From assembly GCF_019733395.1 (NCBI RefSeq), contig NZ_JAIHOO010000001.1:1736001-1800000 (forward strand): 64,000 nt of DNA. Reading direction: 5' to 3'. Made by a program: the position numbers and the translations under genes. Below the pieces are notes generated by a model, which did no database searches, was not told the origin of the DNA, and saw only the letters and a list, made by a program, of their open reading frames with translations. The stretch comes from Lysobacter sp. BMK333-48F3. GTDB taxonomy: Bacteria > Pseudomonadota > Gammaproteobacteria > Xanthomonadales > Xanthomonadaceae. This document shows positions 1-8,543 of this stretch, piece by piece (the first letter of the stretch is position 1; every line of letters begins with the position of its first letter).

Positions 1-1
1 G

Positions 2-1222
2 GCCCAGGCCCGGCGCGAGCACGCCGCGCGGCTGCCGGCCGAGCAGCGCGAGGCCGCGCTGGCGCTGATCCCGAGCCCGCTCCAGCGCAACGAGGCCGAC
101 CTGCGCCGCGACGCGATCCGCGCCGTGCGCCGGCAATGGCTGGAACAGCAGGTGCGCGAGGCGCGCGCCTCGGCGGCGACCCTGCAGAACGCGGTCTACG
201 GCGAGGACGCGGTCGAGGCCTACCTCGCCGAGGGCTACGGCAACCTGGTGCAGTCGCCCAAATCGATGCTCGGCTACCAGTTGGCGCCGCACGTGCGCCA
301 GACCATCGTCGGCATCGCCGGCTACATCCTCGAACACATCCGCCTCAGCGCCAGCCAGCAGCTCGGCGCCAACGTGCGCTCGGCGGTGCTGGGCCGGCCG
401 GTGCAGTTCCGCAGCTCGATGGGCGCGGCCGGCGGCGACCAGGCCCTGGCGATCCTGACCGAGGCCGCGCAGGGCGCCGGCTTCGACCAGGTCGAATTCC
501 TCGAAGAACCGGTGGCCGCGGCGCTGGGCTACCACGCCCAGAGCGCGCATCGCCATCGCACCCTGGTGGTCGACATCGGCGGCGGCACCACCGACGTGAC
601 CCTGGCCGAGGTCGGCGGCGAACGCGAGCCGGTGGTGCTCGGCTCCTGGGGCATCGCCCGCGGCGGCGTCGACGTCGACCTGTCGCTGAGCCTGTCGCGC
701 TTCATGCCGCTGTTCGGCAAGGGCGCGACCCGGGTGCCGGCGCATCACTATGTCGAGGCCGCGACCGTGCACGACGTGGTGCGCCAGCGCGAGTTCCAGC
801 GCCGCGACAGCTACCGCGAGGTCGAAGCCCCGTTCGGCCCGCGCCTGATCGCCCTGCAGCAGACCGGCAACACCACTCGCCTCAGCCGTGCGGTCGAAGC
901 GACCAAGGTCCGGCTCAGCAGCGAGGCCGACAGCCGGGCCGAACTGGACTACATCGAAACCGGCCTGGGCCTGGCCTCCAGCGCCGTCGACCTGAGCCAG
1001 GCCGCCGAGCCCTTCCTCGGCTTCGTCGCCGAGCTGTTGGCCGAGGTCGCCCAGGAGATCGGCGAACCGCCGGCGACCGTATTCCTGACCGGCGGCATGT
1101 CGCGCGCCCCCTACGTCCGCGAAGCCGTGCGCCGCTGCTTCCCTGACGCGAAGCAGGTCGCCGGCGACCCGTCGCTGGGCGTGGTGTCGGGGCTGGCGTT
1201 CGCGGCCTTGCGCGCTGGTTGA
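2..1222 (+). CDS. yegD: Hsp70-family chaperone, YegD type (5' end outside window)
   Basis: This is a YegD-like member of the Hsp70/actin ATPase superfamily, expected to be a cytoplasmic chaperone-like ATPase with no substrate-binding domain. The frame is open from base 2, so the N-terminus with the first phosphate loop lies to the left of the window; about 406 residues are visible against roughly 450 for E. coli YegD. Visible family marks are VQSPKSMLGY, VLGRPVQF, the second phosphate motif DIGGGTTD, and the C-terminal adenosine motif FLTGGMSRAP. The GTG at 125 is in frame but too far downstream to be the true start. The gene ends 83 bases before the next one. The family call rests on the order of these motifs and is firm; the client and role are unknown. 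Confidence 0.85.
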   Translation, partial: AQARREHAARLPAEQREAALALIPSPLQRNEADLRRDAIRAVRRQWLEQQVREARASAATLQNAVYGEDAVEAYLAEGYGNLVQSPKSMLGYQLAPHVRQTIVGIAGYILEHIRLSASQQLGANVRSAVLGRPVQFRSSMGAAGGDQALAILTEAAQGAGFDQVEFLEEPVAAALGYHAQSAHRHRTLVVDIGGGTTDVTLAEVGGEREPVVLGSWGIARGGVDVDLSLSLSRFMPLFGKGATRVPAHHYVEAATVHDVVRQREFQRRDSYREVEAPFGPRLIALQQTGNTTRLSRAVEATKVRLSSEADSRAELDYIETGLGLASSAVDLSQAAEPFLGFVAELLAEVAQEIGEPPATVFLTGGMSRAPYVREAVRRCFPDAKQVAGDPSLGVVSGLAFAALRAG

Positions 1223-1305
1223 AGCGGCCCATGCCGTGAACGGCGCACTCGGAAGCGCATGGCGCCTGTGGCAAGGTAACTGCATGACCTAGGCAGGAGG
1301 CCGGC

Positions 1306-2397
1306 ATGGATGCGCGAACCGACGAGGCAAGCGGGCCCCCAGTGGCTCGATTGGCTTGGCTGTTGGATAGGTTCCGACAACATCCCAAAACCGGCGTTCT
1401 GTCCTTGGCGGTGGTATGGGGCGGCGCGATCGTTCTGCATCACTTCTATCGCATCGGCTATCTGCCGGTACTGGCGATGTCGGACCTGCTGGGCGTGGCG
1501 ATGGCTTCGGCGGCGATCGGGCTGATATTGCTGGTGTCGGTCGCCGTGGCGATGATCGCGCCGGGTCTGATGTTGGTGTATTGGCGCCGGAGCGGGGTAG
1601 GGCCGCGGAATGCGGTGTTGCTGCGTGCCGATCAGGCGTTCAGATCACGCTGGAAGCATAGGGACTACGCTTGGCTGAGCGCCGCCGCAGCTGCGGTCGG
1701 ATTGGCTGCGTATATCGCCATGTTGTATTACGACCGCGGCTATTTGCTGTTCGTATGCATGATCCCGCCCATGGTGGTGGCGATCATGCTCGAGACGCCG
1801 CTGCGTCATCGATTCGTCATAGCCCCTTCGCGCAGCCGCTGGGTCACTTTGTTCTTTCTGTCCTACTGCTACACGGTCGCCTGGGCGTTCACGCTGATGG
1901 TGGTCCTGCTGTGGCGAGAAGACGATGGCGATACTTTCCTCGCCAAGGCCGCCGGGCTCGCCATCGGCGCCGTGGTTCTGCATCTGGTGATGCTCCGCAC
2001 AGCGGACATGCCGCGTTCCACCCGCGTGCTCATCCCCGCTATGCTGGTTTTGTACGTCCTGGTATTCACCAGTTCGCTGTCCACGGGCGCCAGCCGCATC
2101 GTCAACTTCTTCGGTCTGGGTCAGATCCCGCGCGTCGATATCGCATTGACAAAAAGCGGATGCGACACTGTCAACGCCGTCTGGTCGAAGCGTCCTTGCG
2201 TGGCGGTCGGCGGCAGAGATCCCAGCGCTTACCTGCTGGCGGATGTCGATCTCGTGACCCGGATCGGCCCGCACTACCTGGTCGGCGAACGCGGCACGGT
2301 CGCCGACCTGGAGAACCGTCGGCTGCTCCGCGTCGCCGTGCGCAGCGAGGACGTACTGGGCTGGGCCCGCGTCAGAGACGACAATCCTCCTCCATGA
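1306..2397 (+). CDS. Multi-pass membrane protein of unknown function
   Basis: I do not recognise this 363-residue protein. It has about seven or eight hydrophobic segments between residues 30 and 265, then a soluble C-terminal part of about 95 residues containing two cysteines (KSGCDTVNAVWSKRPCVAV) that could form a disulfide if it faces the periplasm. The ATG at 1306 is preceded by a strong ribosome site (aggcaggagg), which fixes the start. Its stop overlaps the start of the next gene as ATGA, so the two are probably translated together, although no functional link is evident. Base composition is a little less GC-rich than its neighbours. Confidence 0.7.
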   Translation: MDARTDEASGPPVARLAWLLDRFRQHPKTGVLSLAVVWGGAIVLHHFYRIGYLPVLAMSDLLGVAMASAAIGLILLVSVAVAMIAPGLMLVYWRRSGVGPRNAVLLRADQAFRSRWKHRDYAWLSAAAAAVGLAAYIAMLYYDRGYLLFVCMIPPMVVAIMLETPLRHRFVIAPSRSRWVTLFFLSYCYTVAWAFTLMVVLLWREDDGDTFLAKAAGLAIGAVVLHLVMLRTADMPRSTRVLIPAMLVLYVLVFTSSLSTGASRIVNFFGLGQIPRVDIALTKSGCDTVNAVWSKRPCVAVGGRDPSAYLLADVDLVTRIGPHYLVGERGTVADLENRRLLRVAVRSEDVLGWARVRDDNPPP

Positions 2398-3032
2398 AAC
2401 CCCATTCTCCCGCCTGCGAGCGCAACCGCGAGCCGATCCTGGCGGTGCTGCGCGAGCGCTTCGCCGACCGCCGCGAGGTGCTGGAGATCGGCAGCGGCAC
2501 CGGTCAGCACGCGGTGCATTTCGCCGCGGCGATGCCGTGGCTGCGCTGGCAGTGCTCGGATCGCGCCGAACATTTGCCCGGAATCCGCATGTGGCTGGAC
2601 GAGGCGGGGCTGGCGAACACGCCGGCGCCGATCGCACTGGCGGCGGTGGCCGGGTCGGCGACCGGGCTGGTGCCGATGCCGTCGCTGCCGCCGGCTGCGG
2701 ATGGACGTGGGCCGGGTTTCGATGCGGTATTCAGCGCCAATACCCTGCACATCATGGGCTGGCCGCAGGTCGAGGCGCTGTTCGCCGGGTTGGCGAATGT
2801 ACTGGCGGAGCAGGCCACGCTGGTGGTCTACGGGCCGTTCAACTACCAAGGGCGCTACACCAGCGACAGCAATCGCGAGTTCGACGCCTGGCTGAAGGCG
2901 CGCGATCCGGCCTCGGGGCTGCGCGATGCCGAGGCGGTCGATGCCTTGGCCGCCGGCCACGGCCTGAGCCTGATCGCCGACCTGGCCATGCCGGCCAACA
3001 ACCGCTGCCGGGTCTGGCGCCGCGGCGGCTGA
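2394..3032 (+). CDS. DUF938-family SAM-dependent methyltransferase
   Basis: This 212-residue class I methyltransferase belongs to the DUF938 family; the substrate is unknown. The SAM-binding motif I reads VLEIGSGTGQHAVHFA near residue 30. The family-typical stretch FSANTLHIMGW lies near residue 115 and YGPFNYQGRYTSDSN near residue 145, and the C-terminus MPANNRCRVW also fits. No signal peptide is present, so it should be cytoplasmic. The start chosen is the ATG at 2394, which overlaps the TGA of the preceding membrane protein by four bases. A longer upstream reading would run through that gene and is not credible. Confidence 0.85.
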   Translation: MKPHSPACERNREPILAVLRERFADRREVLEIGSGTGQHAVHFAAAMPWLRWQCSDRAEHLPGIRMWLDEAGLANTPAPIALAAVAGSATGLVPMPSLPPAADGRGPGFDAVFSANTLHIMGWPQVEALFAGLANVLAEQATLVVYGPFNYQGRYTSDSNREFDAWLKARDPASGLRDAEAVDALAAGHGLSLIADLAMPANNRCRVWRRGG

Positions 3033-3120
3033 GCCCGCGGCGAAATGCCGCGCGGCGGCGTTGACGGCGGCCGGCCGGCGCGCCGCACAATGCGGCGTCC
3101 TCGTTGCGGGTCCTGAGCCG

Positions 3121-4506
3121 ATGCTTCCGTCTTCGATCCGTCGCCCGATCCGTTGCTGGTTGCCGGCCCTGGCCGCGTTGTTCGTCGCCGCCTGCGGTGC
3201 GCCCCAGGCGCCGCCGGCCACCGACGCTGCGGCGGCGAACCCCACGCCGGCGGCACCCGCCGCAGCGCCGTGGCAGGTCGAAGACTGGCCCTTGCCGGTC
3301 GACGGCGGCGCCCAGCCGGACCTGATCGCCACCCCCGACGGCGGCCTGTTGCTGTCGTGGATCGAGTCGCGCGACGGCCTGCATGCCTTGAAGTTCGCCC
3401 AGGCCGGCGCCGACGGGCGCTGGCGCGGCGCGCCGCGGGCGATCGCGCAGGGCCACGACTGGTTCGTGAACTGGGCCGACACGCCGCACCTGGCGGTGTC
3501 GGCCGACGGCGCGCTATGGGCGCATTGGCTGCGCAAGTCCGGCGACGCGCCCTATGCCTACGACGTGGTGCTGGTGCGCTCGGCCGACGGCGGCGCGCAC
3601 TGGTCGGCGCCGTTGGCGGTCAACGACGACGGCACTCCGACCGAGCACGGCTTCGTCTCGCTGTGGGCCGAGGGCGCCGATGCGATGCGGGTGGCCTGGC
3701 TGGACGGCCGCGCCAGCGGCAAGGGCCAAGGCCATGGCGAACACGCCGGCCACGGCGGCGCGATGACCCTGCGCAGCGCGCGCTTCGGCGCCGATCTGCA
3801 GCGTTCCGGCGAGGCCGTGCTGGATACCCGCACCTGCGACTGCTGCCAGACCGACGCGGTCGCGACCGCGCGCGGCGCCTTGCTGGTCTACCGCGATCGC
3901 GGCGAACAGGAGGTGCGCGACATCGCCGCCGCCCGCCTGATCGACGGCGCCTGGACGCCGCCGCAGCCGGTGCACGCCGACGGCTGGGTCATGCCCGGTT
4001 GCCCGGTCAACGGACCGGCGGTCGCGGCCCAGGGCGAGCGGGCGCTGGTGGCCTGGTACACCGGCGCCGGCGAGGCGCCGTCGCTGCGCATCGCCACCAG
4101 CGCCGATGCCGGCGGACGCTTCGGCGCGCCGTTGACCCTGGATCGCGGCGAGGCGGTGCAGGGCCGGGTCGATCTGGCCCTGGACGCGGACCAGGCCTGG
4201 GTGTTGTGGATGCGCGAGGACCGCGGCGGCCAGAGCCTGCAGTTGGCGCGGCTGGCGCCGGACCTGAGCCAGGAACGCCAACGCCTGGCGCTGGCCCAGG
4301 TGCGCGGCCGCGGGCGCGGCACCGGTTTCCCGCAACTGGCCCTGGCCGGCGGCGCGGCCTACGCGGTCTGGACCGACCTGGTCGACGGCCGGCCGCGGCT
4401 GCGCGGGGCCAGGGTTCAGCCCGAGGCGACGGTGCGCAGCAAGGGCGAATCGAACATCGCCGCCGGCGCGATCACCGGTTCGTCCAGCGGCACGCGTTCG
4501 CCGTAG
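3121..4506 (+). CDS. Sialidase-like beta-propeller lipoprotein
   Basis: This 461-residue exported lipoprotein has a sialidase/BNR-type beta-propeller fold. The N-terminus is a lipoprotein signal with lipobox VAAC (cysteine near residue 22), followed by an Ala/Pro-rich linker. The body carries repeated propeller blades of the form SADGGAHWSAP and SADAGGRFGAP. A cysteine cluster TCDCCQTDAV sits in mid-protein, and a His-rich loop (GQGHGEHAGHGG) precedes it; both look able to bind metal. No sialidase catalytic arginine triad is evident, so true sialidase activity is doubtful. The ATG at 3121 is chosen because it begins the signal peptide. Its last 91 bases overlap the oppositely transcribed gene that follows. 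Confidence 0.7.
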   Translation: MLPSSIRRPIRCWLPALAALFVAACGAPQAPPATDAAAANPTPAAPAAAPWQVEDWPLPVDGGAQPDLIATPDGGLLLSWIESRDGLHALKFAQAGADGRWRGAPRAIAQGHDWFVNWADTPHLAVSADGALWAHWLRKSGDAPYAYDVVLVRSADGGAHWSAPLAVNDDGTPTEHGFVSLWAEGADAMRVAWLDGRASGKGQGHGEHAGHGGAMTLRSARFGADLQRSGEAVLDTRTCDCCQTDAVATARGALLVYRDRGEQEVRDIAAARLIDGAWTPPQPVHADGWVMPGCPVNGPAVAAQGERALVAWYTGAGEAPSLRIATSADAGGRFGAPLTLDRGEAVQGRVDLALDADQAWVLWMREDRGGQSLQLARLAPDLSQERQRLALAQVRGRGRGTGFPQLALAGGAAYAVWTDLVDGRPRLRGARVQPEATVRSKGESNIAAGAITGSSSGTRSP

Positions 4507-5018
4507 CGCTCGCGCAGCTTGGCCTTCACCGCCGGGTCGTCGAGGCGGAAGCTGCGCAGCGGCCGGGTCTGGCCGATGCGCAGGCCGAGCGCGCGCTGGT
4601 ACAGCTTCCAGGCCAGCTCGCTGCAGTAGATGCGCCGGTCCGACCATTCGAAGGCGAGGTCGTAGCGGCGGCCGACGAACCGCGCCGCCTGCGCGTGCAG
4701 CCGCGCCTGCTGGGCCGCGTCCGGCGGCGTGCGCAGGCGCTTGAGCACGTAGTGGCCGCGTTCGCCGCGCGCGATCCAGGCCGCCAGCGGGGTGTAGGAC
4801 ACCGGGTCGATCGCTTCGAACACGTAGGGCCGGCCGTCGCGATGCAGGATCACGCCCAGGTGGCTGTAGCGCGAGCCGGTGGCGCGCTGGATCGCCTGGC
4901 TTTGCGAGGAGCGCGAGACCTGGAAGATCAGGTCGCCGTCGCGCACCGCCAGCGGCTGCGCCTGCGCCGCGCAGGCGGCCAGCAGCAGGCCGAGCAGAGC
5001 GGGCCAGGCGCGGCGCAT
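4416..5018 (-). CDS. YiiX-like permuted papain-fold amidase/hydrolase, exported
   Basis: This 200-residue protein begins with a signal peptide (hydrophobic stretch ending AACAAQAQ) and resembles the YiiX/permuted NlpC-P60 group of cysteine hydrolases. In this group the catalytic His precedes the Cys: RYSHLGVIL (His near residue 52) and RIYCSELAWKLY (Cys near residue 131) fit the order. The substrate is probably a cell-wall peptide or lipid-linked amide in the periplasm, which is inferred from the family. A lipobox-like LLAAC also occurs, so lipidation is possible. It lies four bases downstream of the GNAT gene, forming a two-gene operon. Its 3' end overlaps the sialidase-like gene by 91 bases, tail-to-tail. 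Confidence 0.75.
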   Translation of the reverse strand: MRRAWPALLGLLLAACAAQAQPLAVRDGDLIFQVSRSSQSQAIQRATGSRYSHLGVILHRDGRPYVFEAIDPVSYTPLAAWIARGERGHYVLKRLRTPPDAAQQARLHAQAARFVGRRYDLAFEWSDRRIYCSELAWKLYQRALGLRIGQTRPLRSFRLDDPAVKAKLRERYGERVPLDEPVIAPAAMFDSPLLRTVASG

Positions 5019-5022
5019 GCGC

Positions 5023-5559
5023 TCAGCCCGCGGCCGGCGCCGTGGCGAACAGGCGCACGTCGTGGCTTTCGCCGTTCATGCGCAGGCTGCCTTCGGCGCA
5101 CAGCCCCAGCCGCTCCAGCACCCGGATCGAAGCGGCGTTGGCCGGATGCACGATCGCCAGCACCCGCGGCAGCGCCAGCACCTCGCGCGCGTAGCGCAGC
5201 ACCGCGGCGCCGGCCTCCTGGGCGTAGCCGCGCGCGCGATGCTGCGGCAGGTAGGCGTAGCCGATGTCCGGATCGGGCAGGGTGTCGCGGCGCAGCAGGC
5301 CGCACATCCCGATCGGCTCGCCGCTGTCGCGCAGCTCGACCCGCCACAGGCCGAAACCGTTGCGGGCGTAGCTGGCCGTCGGGCCGTCGGCGATATAGCG
5401 CGCGGCGCTGTCCAGGTCGCGCACGCCGCGGTCGCCGATGTTCTGCAGGAAGGCCGGGTCGGTGACCAGTTCGAGGATGAAAGGCGCGTCGGCGGGCACC
5501 AGTTCGCGCAGCAGCAGGCGTTCGGTCTGGATCGGCAGGGCGGACGGCATCGGCGGCAT
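5023..5559 (-). CDS. GNAT family N-acetyltransferase (RimJ/RimL-like)
   Basis: This is a cytoplasmic acetyl-CoA-dependent acyltransferase of about 178 residues. The N-terminal IQTERLLLRELVPADAPFI is typical of the RimJ/RimL branch that acetylates protein N-termini or small amines. The acetyl-CoA loop reads PQHRARGYAQEAGAAVL, and the C-terminal NAASIRVLERLGL completes the fold. I chose the ATG at 5559; a second ATG lies at 5550, and a TTG at 5592 would add eleven residues. None has a clear ribosome site. It is the first gene of an operon with the YiiX-like hydrolase. The substrate cannot be told from the sequence. Confidence 0.8.
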   Translation of the reverse strand: MPPMPSALPIQTERLLLRELVPADAPFILELVTDPAFLQNIGDRGVRDLDSAARYIADGPTASYARNGFGLWRVELRDSGEPIGMCGLLRRDTLPDPDIGYAYLPQHRARGYAQEAGAAVLRYAREVLALPRVLAIVHPANAASIRVLERLGLCAEGSLRMNGESHDVRLFATAPAAG

Positions 5560-5685
5560 CGGGCGAGCGGGCGGGAGTGAGGACGCGGGCAACGATACGA
5601 CAGTGGCGCGGGTCGGTGTGGCGACGATGAAGTCGGCGCCGCCGCGCGGCTAGACTGGACGGCCGTCCGCCTCCGCTCGCCGCGC

Positions 5686-6510
5686 ATGACCGTCCTGTCC
5701 GCCCTGCCCGAACTGCATCCCATCGCCGAAGACAAGCGCCGCGCGGTGCTCGACGCCCTGGCCGAGATCGAACGCGAGCACGCGGTGCGGATCGTCTACG
5801 CCTGCGAATCGGGCAGCCGCGGCTGGGGCTTTTCCTCGGCCGACAGCGACTACGACGCGCGCTTCGTCTATGTCCACGAGCGCGACTGGTATTTGACCGT
5901 CAACGAGCTGACCGGCCCGAACCAGCCGCAGCGCGACGTGATCGAGCTGCCGATCGAGCACGACCTAGACGTCAGCGGCTGGGACCTGCGCAAGGCCCTG
6001 CGCCTGCTGTCCAAGTCCAACCCGACCCTGCTGGAGTGGGTGCGCTCGCCGGTGGTGTACCGCGAGGATCCGGCGCTGAGCCCGGGCCTGCGCCGGCTGG
6101 CCGAGACGTTCTACTCGCCGGTCGCGGCCTGGCACCACTACCTGAGCCTGGCCCTGGGCACCTACCGCGGCCACCTCGGCGGCGAGGCGATCCGGACCAA
6201 GAAGTACCTGTACGTGCTGCGCCCGGTGCTGGCCTGCCAGTGGATCGAGCGCGAGCGCACGCCGCCGCCGATGGCGTTCGAAGACCTGATGGCGCGGCTG
6301 CTGCCGGACGGCCCGGTGCGCGAGGCCGTCGACGCCTTGCTCGAACGCAAGCGCCGCAGCGCCGAAACCGAGGCCGGGCCGCGGATCGCCGCGATTAGCG
6401 ATTTCCTGGAAGCCGAGCTGACGCGGATGCAGGCCGCACCGCCGGCGCTGTCCGCCGGCAATGGGCGGCAGGAGACGCTGGACGCGTATTTCCGCTCGGC
6501 CTTGGGCTGA
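5686..6510 (+). CDS. RlaP/YcgL-type nucleotidyltransferase
   Basis: This 274-residue cytoplasmic protein belongs to the DNA polymerase beta-like nucleotidyltransferase family linked to RNA repair (RlaP, COG3541). The catalytic signature is complete: GS at residues 43-44 followed by D55-Y-D57 (SDYDARF). The downstream QRDVIELPIEHDLDVSGWDLRKAL and SNPTLLEWVRSPVVY are family hallmarks. No RNA ligase or RtcB partner is adjacent, so an RNA-repair role is only a family-level inference. A -10-like box TAGACT lies at 5651-5656. The gene reads away from the GNAT operon, sharing a short divergent promoter region. Confidence 0.85.
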   Translation: MTVLSALPELHPIAEDKRRAVLDALAEIEREHAVRIVYACESGSRGWGFSSADSDYDARFVYVHERDWYLTVNELTGPNQPQRDVIELPIEHDLDVSGWDLRKALRLLSKSNPTLLEWVRSPVVYREDPALSPGLRRLAETFYSPVAAWHHYLSLALGTYRGHLGGEAIRTKKYLYVLRPVLACQWIERERTPPPMAFEDLMARLLPDGPVREAVDALLERKRRSAETEAGPRIAAISDFLEAELTRMQAAPPALSAGNGRQETLDAYFRSALG

Positions 6511-6865
6511 GCGGGGAGAGCGGGAACAGCGCAGAGCAAATCCCCCGGCGCCGCCGGAACGCGGGCATCCGAACAACGCAGGCGCCAGCCCCCTTTTTCA
6601 AAGGGGGCCGGTTTTCGAAGGGGGCCAGCTTTCAAAGGGGGCCAGTTTTCAAAGAGGGCCAGTTGAAAGCGGGAGCGAATTCGCGCGAGCCTGCGTCAGG
6701 CCAGCGCCGCCGGCAGCATTCCCCCCTTTGAAAAAGGGTGAGAGCGTGCGCTTGCGAACCGCAGGTTCGCGCACGATCGAACGCCAGCAGGCTATGCCTG
6801 CTGGCCGGACGGGCTAGGGGGGGCTTTTGCTTCGCCTCCGTCACCCAACGACGCCGGCACGCTCC
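6511..6865. repeat. Intergenic region built of palindromes and short repeats
   Basis: No gene is visible in these 355 bases. The region holds a 17-base tandem array (separate entry), a hairpin-forming run ccccctttttcaaaggggg at 6590-6607, and a related palindrome near 6721-6739. A perfect inverted repeat occurs at 6783-6805 (arms gccagcaggc, loop tat), and a longer imperfect dyad around 6749-6776 includes gcgaacc/ggttcgc. It separates two genes whose 3' ends face each other, so some of the palindromes may act as transcription end sites, but none has a convincing T-run. Confidence 0.55.
6596..6663. repeat. 17-base tandem repeat, four units
   Basis: Four adjacent units of 17 bases start at 6596, 6613, 6630 and 6647. 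The consensus is tttcaaagggggccagt, with one to three changes per unit. The units are directly contiguous with no spacers, so this is a minisatellite and not a CRISPR array. The unit shares its aaaggggg core with the neighbouring palindrome. Confidence 0.85.
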
Positions 6866-7492
6866 TCAGTTCGACAACGGCAACGGCTGCTGCAGCGGCT
6901 CGATCGTGCCCTCGCCGCGCATCACCTTCTTGTACTCGGCGCGCGAAACCGAGATGTAGCGGTCGTTGCCGCCGATCTCGACCTGCGGCCCGTCCTGCAC
7001 CGCGCGGCCGCCGGCGTCGACGCGCACGTTCATGGTCGCCTTCTTGCCGGAATGGCAGATGGTCTTGATCTCGCTGATCTCGTCGGCCCAGGCCAGCAGG
7101 TACTGGCTGCCTTCGAACAGCTCGCCGCGGAAATCGGTGCGCAGGCCGTAGCACAGCACCGGAATGCGCAGCGCATCGACCACCTCGCTGAGCTGCCAGA
7201 CCTGGGCCCGGCTCAGGAACTGGGCCTCGTCGACCAGCACGCAATGCAGCGCGCCACGCGCGGCGATGTCGGCGCGGATCAGCGCTTCCAGGTCCTGGTC
7301 GCGATCGAAGGCTTCGCCGTCGGCGCGCAGGCCGATCCGCGAGGCCACGGTGCCGCGCCCGGCGCGGTCGTCCAGGTGCGGGGTCAGGATCGCCACGCGC
7401 ATGCCGCGCTCGCGGTAGTTGTGCGCCGACTGCAGCAAGGTCGTGGTCTTGCCGGCGTTCATCGCCGAATAATAGAAATAGAGCTTGGCCAT
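6866..7492 (-). CDS. tdk: Thymidine kinase
   Basis: Thymidine kinase phosphorylates thymidine to dTMP with ATP in the salvage pathway; cytoplasmic, 208 residues. The P-loop SAMNAGKTT is at residues 9-17, the VDEAQFL segment with the catalytic glutamate at about residue 89, and the substrate loop is [12 protein letters not shown]. The start ATG at 7492 gives the canonical [16 protein letters not shown]. One oddity stands out: the zinc-lasso cysteines of the E. coli-type enzyme are mostly replaced. KTICHSG has only the first cysteine, and the later cysteine pair position reads SRAEY, so the structural zinc site appears to be absent. It is monocistronic. Confidence 0.95.
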   Translation of the reverse strand: MAKLYFYYSAMNAGKTTTLLQSAHNYRERGMRVAILTPHLDDRAGRGTVASRIGLRADGEAFDRDQDLEALIRADIAARGALHCVLVDEAQFLSRAQVWQLSEVVDALRIPVLCYGLRTDFRGELFEGSQYLLAWADEISEIKTICHSGKKATMNVRVDAGGRAVQDGPQVEIGGNDRYISVSRAEYKKVMRGEGTIEPLQQPLPLSN

Positions 7493-7586
7493 GCGTGCAG
7501 TGTAGGCCGCGCGCGCGCCGCGCCACAGACTTGACGGCGCGCGCGGCGGACGTCGAACCGGCGCGGCCGGTCCGACGCCGATGGGT

Positions 7587-8321
7587 TCAGTTCGAACGCG
7601 GTGCGTTCTGCGCCGGGCCGACCTCGACGTTGCCGTCGCGCCAGACCACGTCCTCGGCGGCCCAGTAACGGGCGCTGTCGAAGCGCCAGTCGTGGTACAT
7701 CGCGGTCAGGTCGGTGGCGCCGGGCTCGAACAGCCGGGCCGGGCCCGGGGTGAACACCTGCAGCCGGCCGACGTCGCCGGTGCGGCTGCCGGTGATCTCG
7801 CGCTTGGAGCGCGACAGTGCCTGCTCGAAGCGCGGCTTGGCGACGCGGTCGCCGTATTGGTCGTACAGCGCCTGGCCCTCGCGCAGGGCGCGTTCGCGCT
7901 CGGCCTCGTCCAGCTCCTGCCACATCTTCTCGCGCAGGATCGCGAACTGCGGGTACTGGCGCTCGGCGGCCAGATCGGCCCAGGCGTAGGCCAGGGCCCG
8001 GTCCTGGCTCGCGCCCAGGCCGTACCAGTACATCAGGCTCAGGCGGTGCTGCGAGTACTTGTCGGCGTAGCGCGCGGCACGGCGGAAATGGCGGAAGGCG
8101 TCGTCCCAGTCGCCCTGCGCGGCGGCCTGGCTGCCGTACAGGCGCCACAGCTCGTTGGGATGGGTCTTGGCCATCCGGCTGCGCTGGTCGAAATGTTCGC
8201 GCTGCATGCGGTCGCTGTCGGCGCCGACCGCGGCGGCGGCCGCGGCGTCGTCCGGCGCGGCCAGGACGGGGGCGGCGAGTGCGCCGCCGAGGGCGATGAC
8301 GAGTACGAGCAGGCGTTTCAT
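7587..8321 (-). CDS. Exported Sel1/TPR-like repeat protein
   Basis: This 244-residue protein starts with a clear Sec signal peptide ([22 protein letters not shown]). The middle region has Sel1-like helical pairs ([47 protein letters not shown]), which usually serve as protein-interaction scaffolds. After residue 165 it becomes a non-repeat tail with [11 protein letters not shown] at the end. It should be periplasmic. No operon partner is present, since thymidine kinase follows 94 bases downstream on the same strand. The precise role is unknown. Confidence 0.75.
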   Translation of the reverse strand: MKRLLVLVIALGGALAAPVLAAPDDAAAAAAVGADSDRMQREHFDQRSRMAKTHPNELWRLYGSQAAAQGDWDDAFRHFRRAARYADKYSQHRLSLMYWYGLGASQDRALAYAWADLAAERQYPQFAILREKMWQELDEAERERALREGQALYDQYGDRVAKPRFEQALSRSKREITGSRTGDVGRLQVFTPGPARLFEPGATDLTAMYHDWRFDSARYWAAEDVVWRDGNVEVGPAQNAPRSN

Positions 8322-8543
8322 GCCGGGTTCTCCTCGGTGGGGCGGCAGGCCCCGCGGCCCCGCCCATACGCCGCACCATACGCCGCGCCGGGGCCGGCGG
8401 GAATCGCATCGATCGCGGTTTCGCCCGGTTTCGTCCCGCGGCGGCGGGCGCCCGCCCGTTCATCCGCGGGCGCAGCCGGCCGGCCGCGCCGGTCGGCTAA
8501 ACTGCCGCGCCCGGGCCGGCTCCCCGCCGGCGACGAAGACCGC

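Noticed and set aside
3121..4506. True sialidase (neuraminidase)
   Set aside because: Propeller blades are present but the catalytic Arg triad and Tyr/Glu pair cannot be found; only the fold is claimed.
6596..6663. Possible CRISPR array
   Set aside because: Units are 17 bases and contiguous with no spacers, and no cas genes are present.
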